Shown piece after piece: positions 35,735 to 62,757 of a stretch of DNA of 64,000 nt. This DNA is from Sinonovacula constricta (taxonomy: Eukaryota > Mollusca > Bivalvia > Cardiida > Solecurtidae). Numbering within the stretch: position 1 is the first letter of the stretch; the number at the start of each line of letters is the position of its first letter. The stretch is from contig CM017563.1 of NCBI GenBank assembly GCA_007844125.1, positions 14,112,325 to 14,176,324 on the forward strand, written 5' to 3'. The position numbers were made by a program, and so were the translations under genes. The notes below the pieces were generated by a model. It was not told the origin of the DNA and ran no database searches. It saw only the letters and a list, made by a program, of their open reading frames with translations.

Positions 35735-35957
35735 TTGTTTTACATTGCACCGACACAATTATGGTCATATTGGTGACATCCAGCTAATTATTGGTGGAGG
35801 AAGACCCCAGACTTACGTCTGGGTAGAACCACTGGCGCACCACAGGTAAGCTGGAAAACCTCTCCATTTGAAAGTTCTCGCCCCGACCGGGACTCATGCA
35901 GAGAGGAGCTGAGGAGTTTCAAGTCAGTGACTCTAACCGCATGGCCAGGGGCTCCGC
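35735..35957 (-). repeat. SINE family B copy, near complete
   Basis: Blocks CATTGCACCGACACAATTATG, AGCTAATTATTGGTGGAGG, GTCTGGGTAGAACCACTGG and CGACCGGGACTC, with a box-A-like GGCCATGCGGTTAGAG at the right end (minus strand). Confidence 0.85.
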
Positions 35958-36043
35958 CAAAAGTTTTTTAAACCTAATTAGCTTGCTCATATAATGGTTT
36001 AAATTTTCAAGTTCTCACTATCATGATAACATTTAAAATCTAT

Positions 36044-36285
36044 GGGTGCATTTCATCATAAATCTAAAGATTGATTGAAAAACGTTCTTAAATTTTGGTC
36101 TTACAATTACTACGTTTAAACTGCCATTAAGTGCGATTGGTAGCAGATTGACCAAAAAGCACTCTTATGATTTAAGAGCAATTTCGCTCCAAGAGCTTTT
36201 CCAAAATATTCATGAAATGCTCTTAAGAAGGAAAACCATTCTTAAGAGAAAAAAATGATTTTAAGATTTATGATGAGATGCACCC
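36044..36285. mobile_element. MITE with about 25-bp TIRs (second family)
   Basis: The left end, GGGTGCATTTCATCATAAAT, and the right end, ATTTATGATGAGATGCACCC, are inverted repeats with one mismatch, and the match extends a few bases further inward. The 242-bp element has no ORF. Flanks are TAT and TAC, so a TA duplication is possible. Confidence 0.8.
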
Positions 36286-37289
36286 TACATATTTAATAAA
36301 GTGGTTTATATAGAATGGTTTACTTTAAATGCAGAAAATAAATAGTTAATTTACATTAGAATATAATTGATTATTAATTTCTGTTGATTATTGCTATAAT
36401 TATTAATATTGTTAATACAATAATTTACTAATTACTGTAGCATTATATAATATGCAAGTAACCAAGAACCATTTACGCATTCTTTCCGAGTCAATAAATT
36501 ACATTTTAATGTATATGTCAGTGGATGAGATCATTTTTTGATTAATTCTTGAGTTAATTAAAGGCCAAAGTACTAAAGTTTTTGGCTCAAGTGAGAAACC
36601 AGCACTTTTATCCATATATGATCAAACCAGGACCCAGGTAATTAAATTCATGTCTTGAATCAAAAAGTCACAAGGTGACAGCTCAGCAAAGGTACATGAC
36701 CCATCCTGACCCATGTGACCATGGGATCCAAAGTTCCAATTTATTAGAATTATTGCCCAATTCTTAGATATACTGGTTTGTTAAGCTTAAATTCCTTTTT
36801 TTTTAAATTCATCACAGTATCCCATTATGATCATTATAGCCACAGCCAGCCATTTTGGTGTCAGAAACCCAAGACAAAAATCTGAGAAGAACCACTGGCA
36901 TACTGCAGGGCACCCAACTCAAATTCTATCCCAAGGCTACAAACTGACATTGTCACCTTGAGACCATTCTACATCGTACCTGCAATACAGGGATTGGTAG
37001 AAAAATAAAGAACTAACCCTAGGCCTGAAACATTTATAAGGAACCCATACTAAATTCAACCTGGTTGCTTAATTGGAAGAATGTGGGCTCCATGTACAGG
37101 AGGCCCCAGGTTTGTACCCTGGCTGCGATGTACTATGTTGTAAAAAATTATTAGAATACAGCTCCCTTGCAAATGCTCAAGCAGATATAAGACTGACTGA
37201 TCTGTGTGTAGCAAGCTTAGGATTAGGGATGAGAAAAACACACATGTAAATCTTGAACACTCGTAAACTTGTAGTAAATTAGGGATTGA

Positions 37290-37415
37290 GTTTAGCCGGC
37301 ATTTTTGCCGATACTGTGCAGCGACATTTCTATCATTATAGCACAGGGGCACTTATGAGGTGCCCAAGGACTGAACCTGGCCGGTCCATTATACAGACAC
37401 CGACGAGTCAGGTGT
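37290..37415 (-). repeat. SINE family C, partial copy
   Basis: Shares GCCGATACTGTGCAGCGACA, TTTCTATCATTATAGCACAG and CTTATGAGGTGCCCA with 45668-45936 and 59752-60013. The head half is missing. Confidence 0.75.
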
Positions 37416-40400
37416 AGTAAATTAAAATATTACTATGTTTATACTGGGTGAATTTAGTTAACTCCTCTGCCTGTTGTAATATTACCCTTAAGCGCAGCAA
37501 TATAACAGACTGTTCACCATATACTGTTTCATCTACAACACTGATAATCACATACTTTACTGAATATTGATTGGCCACAAATTAAAGACGCGGTTATAGA
37601 AAAAGCACCAAACACTTGTTCAAAAGGCTTGCATAAATATTGTACAAAATCACTACAGATTAAAGCTTCAAATACTACAAGAGTTCCTCTGAACTTCATC
37701 AAATGACTGCAATTGATCATTATTCTGGGTACCATATTAGGCATGGTACATGCATCTCCTTCATTATTTGTACAGTGCGAGAAGTTAGTACCACATCCCT
37801 TGTATATCTGAAGGAAAGCCTATGTGGTGTATTTGCAATTTAAAAAAAAACAACCTTCAACTTTCAATAACACCACCAGATACTTACAAACAGTATCATT
37901 GTAATTAAATGTAAGAGTTTTGAAAAGAAATAACCAAAGCATTTATTATAAGCAACAAAATTATATGAACATGTAAATTGTATCTAAAATACTTAATATT
38001 TTACTTGAAATCTTTTAAGACAATAAAAACAAGTTTATTGCAATAAAGCTTAAACTTTCTGCCATCAACAAGCAGAGCAAGTAAAACAAGAATTATCATC
38101 AAATATGATGTTTAGCCCCTGATACTGCTAGGCCACGGTTACTAAATAAACAAAGGGCCATAACTCTGCTAAAAAGTAAAGAAAGTAACAATGTGCAAAA
38201 GATACGCACCACTAGACTTGTTACTTGCCAGTCCTAATATGTTTAATCAACCTTATTTAAACAGTACATATGTAGCTTAAAAAAAGCAGACAAATCTTGT
38301 TTAATGACTGATCGATTAATGGACAGATATGACTCCTACAACAACCATATATATGTTGTATCTAGAGGTATAATAAATTAAAAAGTATTGTTTTATGATC
38401 TGATGTATTAACGTTTATATTAAATGAATCTAAAATGTCTGTATGTACAAAGTCAATATATTGTGCATATATCTGTCATACAAAACTAGACAACAACATT
38501 GTGAATGGCTGAGATTAATTGTGTCAGATACAGAGAGCACACTAAAGTACACTTAATTATCAAATACTTAATAAAAGAACATATATTATGGAGAACATCA
38601 GCATTTTCAAGCTCAATTTGATGAATTCCATACCAGTTACAAAAAAAATTAGAACATAAATTTGAGATATTATGAAAAGAACAACATTAACCTCAATTTG
38701 ATGTCTTGTGTTTTGGTACCAAAGAATGTAAAGACCAGACATAAATTTGAGAACAAACAAAAAAGATACAAGGAACTGGAATTCAATGCCCACATGTTTT
38801 TAACATTTTCGAACAATATCGCCTAACAATAACTAAACAGACGTAAACAACTGGTATTAATTAAAAAAACTAATGCTAGTTACACTGTAGATGTACTGGG
38901 TATATTATTCTAAGAAAGTTTTGCATAAACTATGTAAATATTTAGCCAGCGTATTTACATGGAAGATTAAATAAATGAAAATGTTCTGGGTTTTTTTTCA
39001 AAAGTATTATCTTACAAAATAAATAAGACATTACTTCAAATTGCATATTGTGTCACCTTTATCTACCAAGTGACATGTTGTAAACAATAACACAAAATGT
39101 TATACATGTTTGTTGTTATCCTTTTGAAATTATCACCATTTTTATTATTATTTTTTATAACCAGGAAAACAAAAACTACTGAGACAGAGTATAATTTCAA
39201 GTGAGTTTCCCTGATGTACCAAAAAGAACAGATTGTTCTCAATTAGTAGAGCTTTAGATTTGCATATGATACATATCTATATCTCACACACAGAAGCAAA
39301 AAAAAAGTTGTGCAGTATGAATAAATCATCCTCTTCAAAGGAACAACACAAGTGGAACACTTAGGATAATTTATTAATCATTTCCCAGATGTATGATGGT
39401 AAAAAAAAATAAACATGTATATGCCTTTGACATCATCGAAACGATGCAGATATACAATCAATTTGCTATCTTTCATGAATAAATGTTTTTTTATTATCCC
39501 AACTGAACATGCATGAACACTTGTTTATCTAATAAAATGTGAAATGTTTATTAATAAGTGGAAGATTTTTTATGCAATAACCCAATAATTTTTTTTTTTA
39601 AAGAACATTTTGTTTTCCGCATATTATTCATCCGATTAAAATAATAGTCGCAGGAAGATAAAATTGCATCAAATACATCCAAGAGATGATTGTCCTGAGG
39701 ACAGAATGACCCAAGGAGTTCCAATAAGACATGACAACAAGGCAAAAATGTATACATGGTATATAAATACAAACATCTGTGCACATTGTTTATCATGACA
39801 TCCAGACCAAGTCAACTTGGTGTAAGTTTAAAAACTGTGCTTACAAACAAATATTGCCTGAAGTAGAAATAAAAGATACACCAGTCCACCATTGTATGAT
39901 AGAAACTGTCTCCGGGCAGTGTCCTTTCCAGCTAGTTTGCATATCTACCATTCAACAAGATGTAGATGTATATTACCACAGACGACCATATCTGCACAGC
40001 TCACAACACTAACAACTTGTTTTGTGACCCAATAACTGTGCTGAAGTCTAAAAATAACCTCCAGTTTTCTGAAGTGTCCTGATGAAGATTTGTGTTCACA
40101 TAAAGTGAAGTGATAATTTTCTAACATCCACTGCCGAACTGCATTCACACAACAAGTTGCAGAATGGGGATAACACAACATAGTTGTGAAATAATTGTGT
40201 TCAAGCCAAAAGTCCTTGATTAGGTTTACACAAGTATAGATGTAGAACAAAGTTTACAACTGTTGTAGAATTGTGTCGGCATGAGTGCAGCTGAAGATTT
40301 GTGTCCACTTAATTGACTGAAAAATATTTCCACCCTCACATAAAATTGGGCTTTTCAGGTCACCGATATCACATCCACTATAGCTGAAATATACATAGTA

Positions 40401-40635
40401 AATACATAAGATCTGGTGCCTATGTAGATATACAAACATGTAAGAAAATAGGTCTCAAATGTCATGAAAATTAAAACTTTTGTCAATTATCAAAATTAAA
40501 ATTTTCAATTACAAATTTATTTATGTCTTATTGTACTTGTGATCAACTTGGTAGTGACATTGTACAAAGTAATTTCCCTGAAGTACCAAAACTGAAATAA
40601 ATGAATCAGTGCAGTGAAGTGCAGAACTAATTTGT

Positions 40636-40855
40636 TAAACCGCACCGACACAATTATGGTTATATTGGCAATGTCCTGCTAATTATTGGTGGAGGAATAC
40701 CCCAGATGTTAGTCTTGGTAGAACCACCTGCGCATCACAGGTAAGCTGGAAAACTTCCCCACATAAAAGTTCTCGCCCTGACTGGGACTCGTACCCATAC
40801 CGTGGCTCAGGAGTTACAAGTAAGCAACTATGACCGCTTGGCCACGGCCACCACC
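40636..40855 (-). repeat. SINE family B copy
   Basis: Same blocks as 35735-35957 (CGCACCGACACAATTATGG, AGCTGGAAAAC, GACTGGGACTCGTACCC) ending with the tRNA-like head CGCTTGGCCACGGCC on the right. Confidence 0.8.
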
Positions 40856-41206
40856 TGCCTCAACACTCCCCAAGGGCAATGTATTCATTCTTTAAAGTTT
40901 GAACAAGATATTAGTATTTTTTGTACATCTCGCCTACACAATTCTTGTCAAATTACTCAATGTATGGTCAAACTGGCGACAATCAGCATATATTTGTGAA
41001 TAAAGTCACTAGAAAAATGTCTGAGTAAAACCATAGAAAGTGCCAAAGGTAAGTTGGAAGACAATCTATAATTATTAATTAAGTTAAATTAACTGAATCA
41101 ATTTATTGTCAGTTTAAATAAAAGAAAATACTTCATCTTATATTATGAAATGAACAAATAAATGTCAAAGGGAGATAACGTACCTTGCTATATAATGGTG
41201 ACAGAG

Positions 41207-54390
<13,184 letters not shown>

Positions 54391-55624
54391 CTGAAACACA
54401 AGACATGTATTGTTTTTAATTATCTATAGAGTTTATATGGTATACCCAGAAACATACACATGGCTGAAGTGTTTTTTCGCTTATGTTTTTATATTTTGTT
54501 AATTACACATACTCTTCCGTAGCTTATGTTTTCAGTTTTAAAAAACATAGCAGCAACCACTTACAATCATTATAGCGATGTCCCGCTATTTAGTTAGTGG
54601 AAAACCGCAGACAAATGTCTAGGAAGAACCACTGGCACACACACCAGCTTTGTCTTAATTATTTTCTTTCATTGGCATACAAAAACTTCAGGACATATTG
54701 TGAGAGACTCAGCAGCAAGTAGTGTTGATCCTGATCAGACAGCTTCCAGGAGGGACCTGGTTGATCTGCTTCTACACTATCTGCCTTGATCTGCTCCTAC
54801 ACTATCTGTCAATGCCTGATACTTATGTAGATGGGTCAATGTAAGACTGTTCTAACTAGGTTTTTTTCAAGAAGATAAACAATAAACTGATTATTTTGTT
54901 CAGTAGTGAACAGAAAAATTCTTATTTTATTTACCTTATATAATGACTATGTGCTTAGCTGGCTGAAGGTTAACAAATATATTTAGATTATATTAACATA
55001 TTTGGTAAAAATATCTTATACAATATTGATTCAATCAGGTTTAAGATGCATAAACCTAGTTCAAATTTCATTTACTGAAAACACAGAAATTTTACTGAAT
55101 TTGGCAAACATTCTCCATAGACTGCGTGAGGGAAAAAAAATGGCATTCAACTATCAGACCATTATTTCTCCAAGAATAAAATTCTCTTTAACATAGGAGG
55201 AGTGTTACATTTCCAGTCCTGAACACAAATATCTTCTGTCTAAGGAAAACACCAGACCATTGTTTCCAGCATGCCAAACAAAAGCTGCCATCAACAATAC
55301 TATACTTCTCCAAGCTGACCAGACTGTGCCTGCAGCATTACAACACCATAGATCCAGCAACCTGGGATAATATCAGGGAGAGCTGCAGCAGATATTGACT
55401 GCTTTTGGTTTTAATGCAGTATTATTGTTTCATGTTCACTAGGGTATGGATTAGATAATGAAATAAAGGCAGACACTTGATTCCACTTGTGTTTCATGTT
55501 CCAAAATCCATACTTCAGATATCCTGAGGCAATTTTAACTTCAAGAAGATATATATATATATAGTGCTGTCTATATTGTAAAGCATGTCATGAACACCTT
55601 AGAGGACATCAGACATCAATCTGT

Positions 55625-55952
55625 TTGTTTGTTTGTTTGTTTGTTTATTGGGTTTATCGTCCCGCCAACAGTATTTCAGTTATCTGGAGACGATGTCCAC
55701 TTGAAGCAGATATAGTGCTGCCTTCACTGTGTATAGCATGCCGTGAACACCTGGCATGATACCACACCCAGTCACATTATCCTGACACCCGGCCAACCAG
55801 TCGTGGAACTACCCTTATATTTGCTTCAGCGTTAGCAAGGGAGCTATACCACTACCATTTTTAACGACTTTGGTATGTCGCGGCCCGGGATCGAACCCGC
55901 GGCCTCCCGTACCTGGAGCCGATGCTCTACCGAATGCGCTACCAGGTCTGGT
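55625..55952 (-). mobile_element. SINE family A, full-length with target-site duplications
   Basis: The head at the right reads, on the minus strand, ACCAGACCTGGTAGCGCATT, then CGGTAGAGC (box A-like), and GCGGGTTCGATCCCGGGC (box B). The left end is a (TTTG)n tail. The 12-bp duplication ACATCAATCTGT is at 55613-55624 and 55953-55964, so insertion is well defined. PAK intron, sense with PAK. Confidence 0.92.
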
Positions 55953-56604
55953 ACATCAATCTGTCATTTTACTTCAATTATATTTGCTAGAGTGAAAGCA
56001 AGGTAGCTATACCACCTTCATTTTCAATTTGGTATATACCTTTCAACTTTTCAATAAGCTGAAAGAGTAAAAAGAGAGAACTACACCTGGGGCCTTTAGT
56101 ATCTTTTAATAAGCTAGAAATAAAACAAGGGAACTACACCAACACCACTTTGAATTGTGTTTCTCTTTCTCAGACTGAACCTCCAACCCTTCCCGCTTCA
56201 TGTTCCTGCAGTCTACCCCCAGCACCGGAAATCCTCTTACTACTAATCATGTTAGTGTTTGTTAATAATCCATTGGGAAGCTGGCTGATCTGGATCTACA
56301 CAATTTGACTAACAATTCCAGATTGATGTTATAAGCTAACACTTAAAGTCATAATAACACCAACAGGCACATCTTATTACCTCATTTAACAGTTGTAAAT
56401 GATCTGTTACTTAATAAGTATTGGTAACAAATTTGTGGATAAAATTCAGTTGCTGTTAATATGTAAAGAGAAAAATGTAGTAGCTGTTAATATGGAAAGA
56501 GAAGAAAATGTCAAAATCTGGAACTTTTTGTATTGAAGTCAAGTGTTCGAATGACTGTGTGTCAATGAGTCTTGGTTCATGCTTGTTTTATGTTTTGTTT
56601 TGGA

Positions 56605-56830
56605 CATTCATTGCAGCGACCATTTATGATCATTATAGCAAGGTCCAGCTTTTTTGGTGGACCCCAGACCCACATGTCTGGGTAGAACCACCGGCACAAC
56701 ACAAGTCATCTGGAAGACCTTCTCGCATTAAATCCTTCGCCCCGAACGGGACTTGAACCTATGAGGTAAGAGGCTAAGCAGTCAGAGGAGTTACAAATCG
56801 GCGACTCCATCACTACACCACCTGTGCCCA
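56605..56830 (-). repeat. SINE family B copy
   Basis: CATTGCAGCGACCATTTATGA, GTCTGGGTAGAACCACCGGC and GAACGGGACTTGAACCTATG, with the head region ending in CACTACACCACCTGTGCCC. Confidence 0.8.
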
Positions 56831-57370
56831 ACATGCTTGTTTTATTTAACTTTATTGTACAATGCTACTGGTCCACTGGTTCAAATTCAACATAATCTGT
56901 ATTATGCTTTTGAAAAGGGTTCTATCCAGCGCTTATCAGTTCCTGTAGTATAAATCCAGCCCCAATGAGGAGTCAATCACTCTTATTTTGAAAAGTCCCC
57001 TGTGCAGTATTTTTCTTGTATTGTACCAGTTACATAGAAAAAAACCTGAGACAGTATAGCTTTAAAGAAGATATAACTGACAATATAAAAAAAAGATTGC
57101 CAGAACAAAGGGCATTAAGACTTCCCCTGATTGTCTTATACAGACCATAATCAATGTTATTGTTTGGCTCTAGTTTATAAAATATGGAATTATGCTTTGT
57201 TTTTGTTACATCACACAGACACAATTATGGTCATATTGTGTCCAGCTAATTATTGGTGGAGGAAGGCTCCAGACTTATGTCTGGGTAGAACCACCGGTGC
57301 ACCGCAGGCTCATCAGTAGCGAAAAGTGCAGATCCTTATCAAATAAGTCACAGCAGTTTACATGAGCCGT

Positions 57371-57860
57371 ATTAAAGGTGGTATCTGACAGTTTGGACAA
57401 AAAATTCTTGTCTCAAATAACCACATAGGTCATTGTTACTTGAAAAAAATCCTGCAAAATACTGTTCATTGATGCCCTAGATCTATGTGAACTGTCAAGC
57501 ATAAATCACCACGCGTCAATGCAAACTGGTATTTCCTATCCAAGCCACGCTGCAGAGATGGAAATTTTTAAACTTAGAAAACCATGTGACCACTTACTTT
57601 GCGATCAAGTTACATAATCATACGGGTAATCTGCTCTGACGTCAAAATCTATTTTAAGCAGAGACCGCTATCGAGTTTTATATACAATTGGAAAGAATAC
57701 GCACAGTATTTTTTGGTCTAACAATTCAATAAGTGATCAAAATCGTATTTATTAAGACTAAAGTATAAATTTATACAAAAATTAAGCACAAATTATCCAA
57801 AGCAGTATTTCAATATTGTTATATGAATTTGATAGACAAATTGTCGGATACCACCTTAAT
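57371..57860. mobile_element. MITE, TTAA family, long copy
   Basis: It opens CGTATTAAAGGTGGTATCTG and closes GGATACCACCTTAATACG, so the palindrome extends past the usual TIR. The interior matches 7980-8393. Confidence 0.8.
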
Positions 57861-58104
57861 ACGTGAATAGCAAGCTAAGGGTTTAAATTTTCCAATTTGC
57901 CAAGTACATTCAAACTTCGACATACAAACATTCATAACATTGGTTTGGACTTTTCTTCCCTTTCCCTTTGCTCACAATATTGTTCAACATAAAGCTCTTA
58001 AAAATAACCTTTCTAGTTTAACATAGTTCAGGAAATTTATCTGCAGGCAAGTGATTCTTTGGGCAGTTAAAGATGCAAGAAAACGTTCTGACCTTTCTTT
58101 CATT

Positions 58105-58330
58105 GTTTAAGTTTTGTTTTTTTATATACATCACAGCAATCAATTATGATCATTATAGTGTATACATAAGAGCTATTTTGGTGGCGAAAAACCTCGGCTA
58201 AATGTTTAGGTAGGGCCATCGGTGCTCTGCAGGTCAGCTGGAAGACCTTCCCATAATAAGTGATTTGCCCCGATTGGGATTTGAACCTTTGCAGTCAGGA
58301 GTTACTTATTGGTTAATTTACCACAATGCC
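58105..58330 (-). repeat. SINE family B copy, diverged
   Basis: TACATCACAGCAATCAATTAT, GGTCAGCTGGAAGACCTTCC and GATTGGGATTTGAACC. Sense with PAK. Confidence 0.7.
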
Positions 58331-58829
58331 ACGCTCCCTCCCCAACCCTCACTTTCTTAGAGAGACTCTTCTTTTGAACAAACCCTTGGACTCTGGTAAG
58401 AAGACCAATTGGTAAAACATAGGCTCCAAGTACTGGAGGTCCAGGATTCAGTCCAACTAAACAATGCTTACCTAAAATATTCATTATTTACCTTTTTATG
58501 TCATATTAAAACTCTAAGTTTAAAGTCATTATTTATTAGTAAGAAAATGACTATTTATTAGCCAAGTCCTAAACATTTACTGACTTGACAGTGATGCAAT
58601 ATTTCAAATGTATATAAAGTTCCAAACATGCAGTACTGGGTACCATATTACTACACAAATGTGATAAATGTAATTAATTTTTTAAATATAACTACAGTAT
58701 CAAATATCAGAAAAATGAGTATAATTTCCTTTTAGTTTACAAAGTATTTATGCACTGGGGATGGAACATATGTCAAATTATAGCTCAGTCATACAGATGT
58801 CGTGTTCATTACAAGCAGAAAGTTCGTGT

Positions 58830-59133
58830 ATTGAGTTTATTGTCTCACCAACAGTTCTTCTGTTATCTGGAGATGGTGTCCGCATGAAGCAGATATAGTG
58901 CTGCCTTCACTGTGTATAGCATGCCATGAACACCCCTGGCAGGATACAACACCCAGTCATATTATCCCCATACCAGACCAAGCAGTTGCGGAACTACCCT
59001 TATATTTGCTTGAGCGTTAGCAAGGGAGCAATACAACTACCTTTGTTAATGACTTTGGTAGTGGCCCAGGAATGAACCTGGGACCTCTCATACCTGGAGT
59101 TGACATTCTACTAATTGCGTTACCAGACCCAGT
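58830..59133 (-). repeat. SINE family A, diverged copy
   Basis: GAGTTTATTGTCTCACCAAC, CAGATATAGTGCTGCCTTCA and ATTGCGTTACCAGACC. Same orientation as the other family A copies. Confidence 0.8.
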
Positions 59134-59751
59134 ACCAAGAAGAAAGTGCTGCCTGCATAATAATGACCTGAGGCACAAGACTCTGTTCTTATTAGTCCAG
59201 TAAAGTTTCATCAAAATCAGACCAACAGTAGCCTAGAAATAGCACCAACAAATCTCATCTACAGAGAGAATGAAACACTGATGGACATGGCTCGTGGATA
59301 GCCCCCATATACTTTATATCTGGGCAGAATAACATAGGACATAGGCCATGAAACAAAATAACAGCTTCTAGGCACATTGCAATAACACTAGGGCAACAGT
59401 ATTATTAAACATCTTAACTATTCTAAAATGTCTGGGTAGAACCACTGGCACACCTCAAGTCAGCTGGAAGTCCTTCACCCACATTGGGACTTGAAACCCT
59501 TATAGTTTGAGTCTAAAAACCCTATAGTGAGCGTCTAAGCAGTCAGAGGAGTTCCGAAAAGGCGACTCTACCACTACGCCACGGGTGCCCCTGCTATTCT
59601 CTTGCTTCATTTCTTTCTGAGCAATACATCTTGGATATTTGCTATCAACTACCAGTACATGCAACAGAAACAAAGCATATTGTTGCAAAGTGTGCAGATC
59701 CTGATCAAAACCACTCCTAGACAGAGCTTGCTGATCTGGGATGGGATTTGC

Positions 59752-60013
59752 CTGCATTTTTGCCTATACTGTGTAGCGACATTTTTATCATATTAGCAAA
59801 GGGGCGCTTATGAGGTGCCCAGGGACCGGAACCCGGCCAGTCCATTATACTGAAAACGATGAATCAGGCGTAATGCTGTCCCCTTAGTCTCGAGCATTAG
59901 GAGAGAAGCCACTACTACCAACTTTTAATACTTTGGTTTGACCTGCCTGGTGTTTGAACCTGCGAACTCCAGATCCGTAAGCCAACGCTCTACCAATATA
60001 GCTATTGCGGCTG
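59752..60013 (-). repeat. SINE family C copy
   Basis: GCCTATACTGTGTAGCGACA at the left, AACGCTCTACCAATATAGCT and ATTGCGGC at the right. Full length relative to 45668-45936. Confidence 0.8.
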
Positions 60014-60799
60014 GTGCTGATCTGGATCTACACTATTTGCCAAATTCTGAGCAATTCATGCTTAGCAGGTTAAGAGTTAAAAGCATAAACCCAGGAAGGG
60101 AGAGTGTATCAGTATGATTGTTGATAACATTTGGTAAGAAGCAGCCAAAGATAATCCGACAAGCTCTCCTAATGTCAGACATGGTACCATTAGCCTACCA
60201 GGATAGCTGAGCAATGCAATTCAAGGTCTACATACATGGGGGAGTGTATTCCCTTTCTCTCGTCCATACACTTTTTTGTTGGGACTATAAACTGAATCAT
60301 TCTAATATGACAACTTCAGTAATTAACCACAGTATATCTGAGAGCTTTAAGAAGTGCTTCTGTTAAGCATATTTATTCCCATTGTCTTGGGCTTTGCTTT
60401 AACTTTTGACAAAGAATTTCTATGTGTCTTTCATAACAGAAAAGCTCTGGAAAAGTATCACATGACAAATCTTTACAGAACATAAACATGCATTCACAAC
60501 TTTTCTGTTTATTCTATAAAAATAATCTTCAGATTACAGAAATTCTGAGGTCTGATAACTGCAAACAAAGTAGCTGTAAGACCTTTGTAGACAATGTTTA
60601 TGTACAACATACCAGCTTTTATGGCTAAATGCATGATGTTTGATGTACATGGTACATGCCGTCTAATGTAACATACCTAAAATAAATAGACACATATTTG
60701 TCTCCAAGATTTGCTCTAAAGGTTACTATCCATGTGTCAATTTCATTTAAAGGGTGAATTTAGAATGTTGTATGCAACTGTTTTGTTATTTGTTTTTTG

Positions 60800-60990
60800 T
60801 TTTTGTTACATCGCACCAAGGCAACTATGGTCACATTGTTGACATCCAGCTACTTATTGGTGAAGGACTCAGATATGTCTGGGTAGAACCATCGGCGCAA
60901 TAAAAGTAAGCTAGAAACCTACCCACATGAAAGTTCTCGCCCCAACCGTGATGTGAACCTATGCAGTGAATGGGATGAGGAGTTGCTTGC
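60800..60990 (-). repeat. SINE family B copy
   Basis: TTACATCGCACCAAGGCAAC, ATGTCTGGGTAGAACCATCG and GAAAGTTCTCGCCCCAACCG. Sense with PAK. Confidence 0.75.
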
Positions 60991-61559
60991 ACCCTCGCTA
61001 CTGTTTTACAGTATGAATTTTAAATACATGTTTTGGTAAGATGTGAACAGGTTTCCTTTTGGTCAGATGTATAAAATCTACTGGTACTTCTTCTGAGAGA
61101 TTCAATTTTTAATAGAACATATTTTCATGACTTATGTAAACACAAATAAATTGTTTTTTTAATAGCCCCCGTAACAAGAAGACTGATTCATTGAGGTTAA
61201 TTGTAAGTATACAATACACACTGCAGAACCTGGTGATCACAATTTATTCTATAATATTTATTTACAATAATGTTAATACAGACTCCAGATTGTAAATAAA
61301 ACTCTTCGGTGTTTAATATGCACAGGAAGATTTATAAAGTAAGCAATGTAACATATAGTTCAAGGCTTTTACCATTTGGGAAAATCAATTTTCTACTCCC
61401 AAAAGCATATCTAAAATATGACTGCAGAGCATTTCTTTAACATCATTTGACAAAGCACTCTGTCTGTGTATGATCTACTGCAACTACAAAGCTTCCACAA
61501 ATCAAGAGCATGGGGCAACCATGGCCTAGTTTTAAAGAGATGCAGACTAGAACTTATAA

Positions 61560-61830
61560 CTTCTCTGATTGATTAGCCTCTGACTGGGTTCAAGTCCAGA
61601 TCAGGGAGAAGACTTCCAGTGGGAGCATCTTCCAGCTGACCTGTGGCACGCTTGTGGATTTATCCATATCCAGACATTTATCTGGTGTCTTTGGCGCCGT
61701 ATGACCTATCAAGTGTTGGTGTGCCGTAAAACCCAAATAAATAAATAAATTATCTGGTGTCTTCCTCCATCAAATTAGCTGGATGCTGCTATAATAACCG
61801 TTATTGTGTTGTTGCAATGTATCTAAAAGA
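61560..61830 (+). repeat. SINE family B copy with internal insertion, antisense to PAK
   Basis: A head with GACTGGGTTCAAGTCCAG, a body GACATTTATCTGGTGTCTT, then a short foreign block (GTGTGCCGTAAAACCC AAATAAATAAAT) before a repeated TTATCTGGTGTCTTCCTCCA. This looks composite. Confidence 0.6.
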
Positions 61831-62433
61831 AAATAAAGTGCAGGAGTTCTTAAGGAAATGTGTACTCAGAAACCATTGTATGGTTTAATATAAGCATGCT
61901 GTAATATTACTGTTTACACCACATAATTATAATCAAAATAGGTGCAGCTGTTTTTCATGTTGTTGTCAATTTAGCTATTTGACCACCACAGCTGGACAAG
62001 AATTGAAATTTGTGTAAGCATATTCTTAATATGTTATTTTGTATTTGCTGTGATAGCAGTAAATACAGTATAACTGCTTCACATAGGAAGCTTGTAACAC
62101 AACAAAAGTTCAACATATTTCCACAACAGGATATGAAATGAAACACAGTCACAGTTAAAATCCCATAGCAATATCATGAAATGTTTACATTAGTGGGTCC
62201 AGCCCGTTTTAACAAGATGCAAATGTGATAGAAAATGCAACTTTGAACTTGTAAATAAATCATTATCCTGAGTGCATAGAAATGCAGCATCCAGTTGAAA
62301 TGTGACAATTATGAAGTGATTACCTCACCAGCATTTAAGTTCAACCAGTCTTGGTTCTCAACCCATTACCTTTTGCTTATGTCAAGTACATTAAAAGTGT
62401 AGTTGTACTGTTTGAGAAGATCATCCAACATGA

Positions 62434-62757
62434 TTTGTTTGTTTATTTGTTTATTGGGTTTATCGTCCCACCAACAGTATTTCAGTTATCTGGAGACGGT
62501 GTCCACTTGAAGCAGATATAGTGCTGCCTTCACTGTGTATAGCATGCCGTGAACACCTGACATGATACCACACCCAGTCACATTATCCTGACACCGGGCC
62601 AACCAGTCGTGGAACTACCCTTATATTTGCTTGAGCGTTAGCAAGGGAGCTATACCACTACCATTTTTAGCGACTTTGGTATGTCGCGACCCGGGATCGA
62701 ACCCAAGGCCTCCCATACCTGGAGCCGACGCTCTACCGATTGCGCTATAAGGTCCGG
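62434..62757 (-). mobile_element. SINE family A, full-length with target-site duplications
   Basis: Nearly identical to 55625-55952. The duplication TCATCCAACATGA (62421-62433) matches TCATCTAACATGA (62758-62770) with one change. Confidence 0.9.

Larger units (their letters stand above)
29190..41206. other. Long gene-free interval between convergent KLHDC10 and PAK
   Basis: AT-rich DNA with no credible exon on either strand. It contains a possible MITE (29871-30415), SINE family B copies (34098-34300, 35735-35957, 36830-36920 partial, 40636-40855), a partial family C SINE (37290-37415) and a TIR element (36044-36285). Part of the right side is probably the PAK 3' UTR: a minus-strand AATAAA (TTTATT) is at 41102-41107, but a longer UTR cannot be excluded. 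Confidence 0.5.

Noticed and set aside
55890..55952. tRNA gene suggested by box A and box B
   Set aside because: No complete cloverleaf; it is the tRNA-derived head of a SINE, repeated at several sites and flanked by a target duplication.
56508..57319. Open frames at 56508-56756 and 57131-57319
   Set aside because: Both fall in family B SINE copies.
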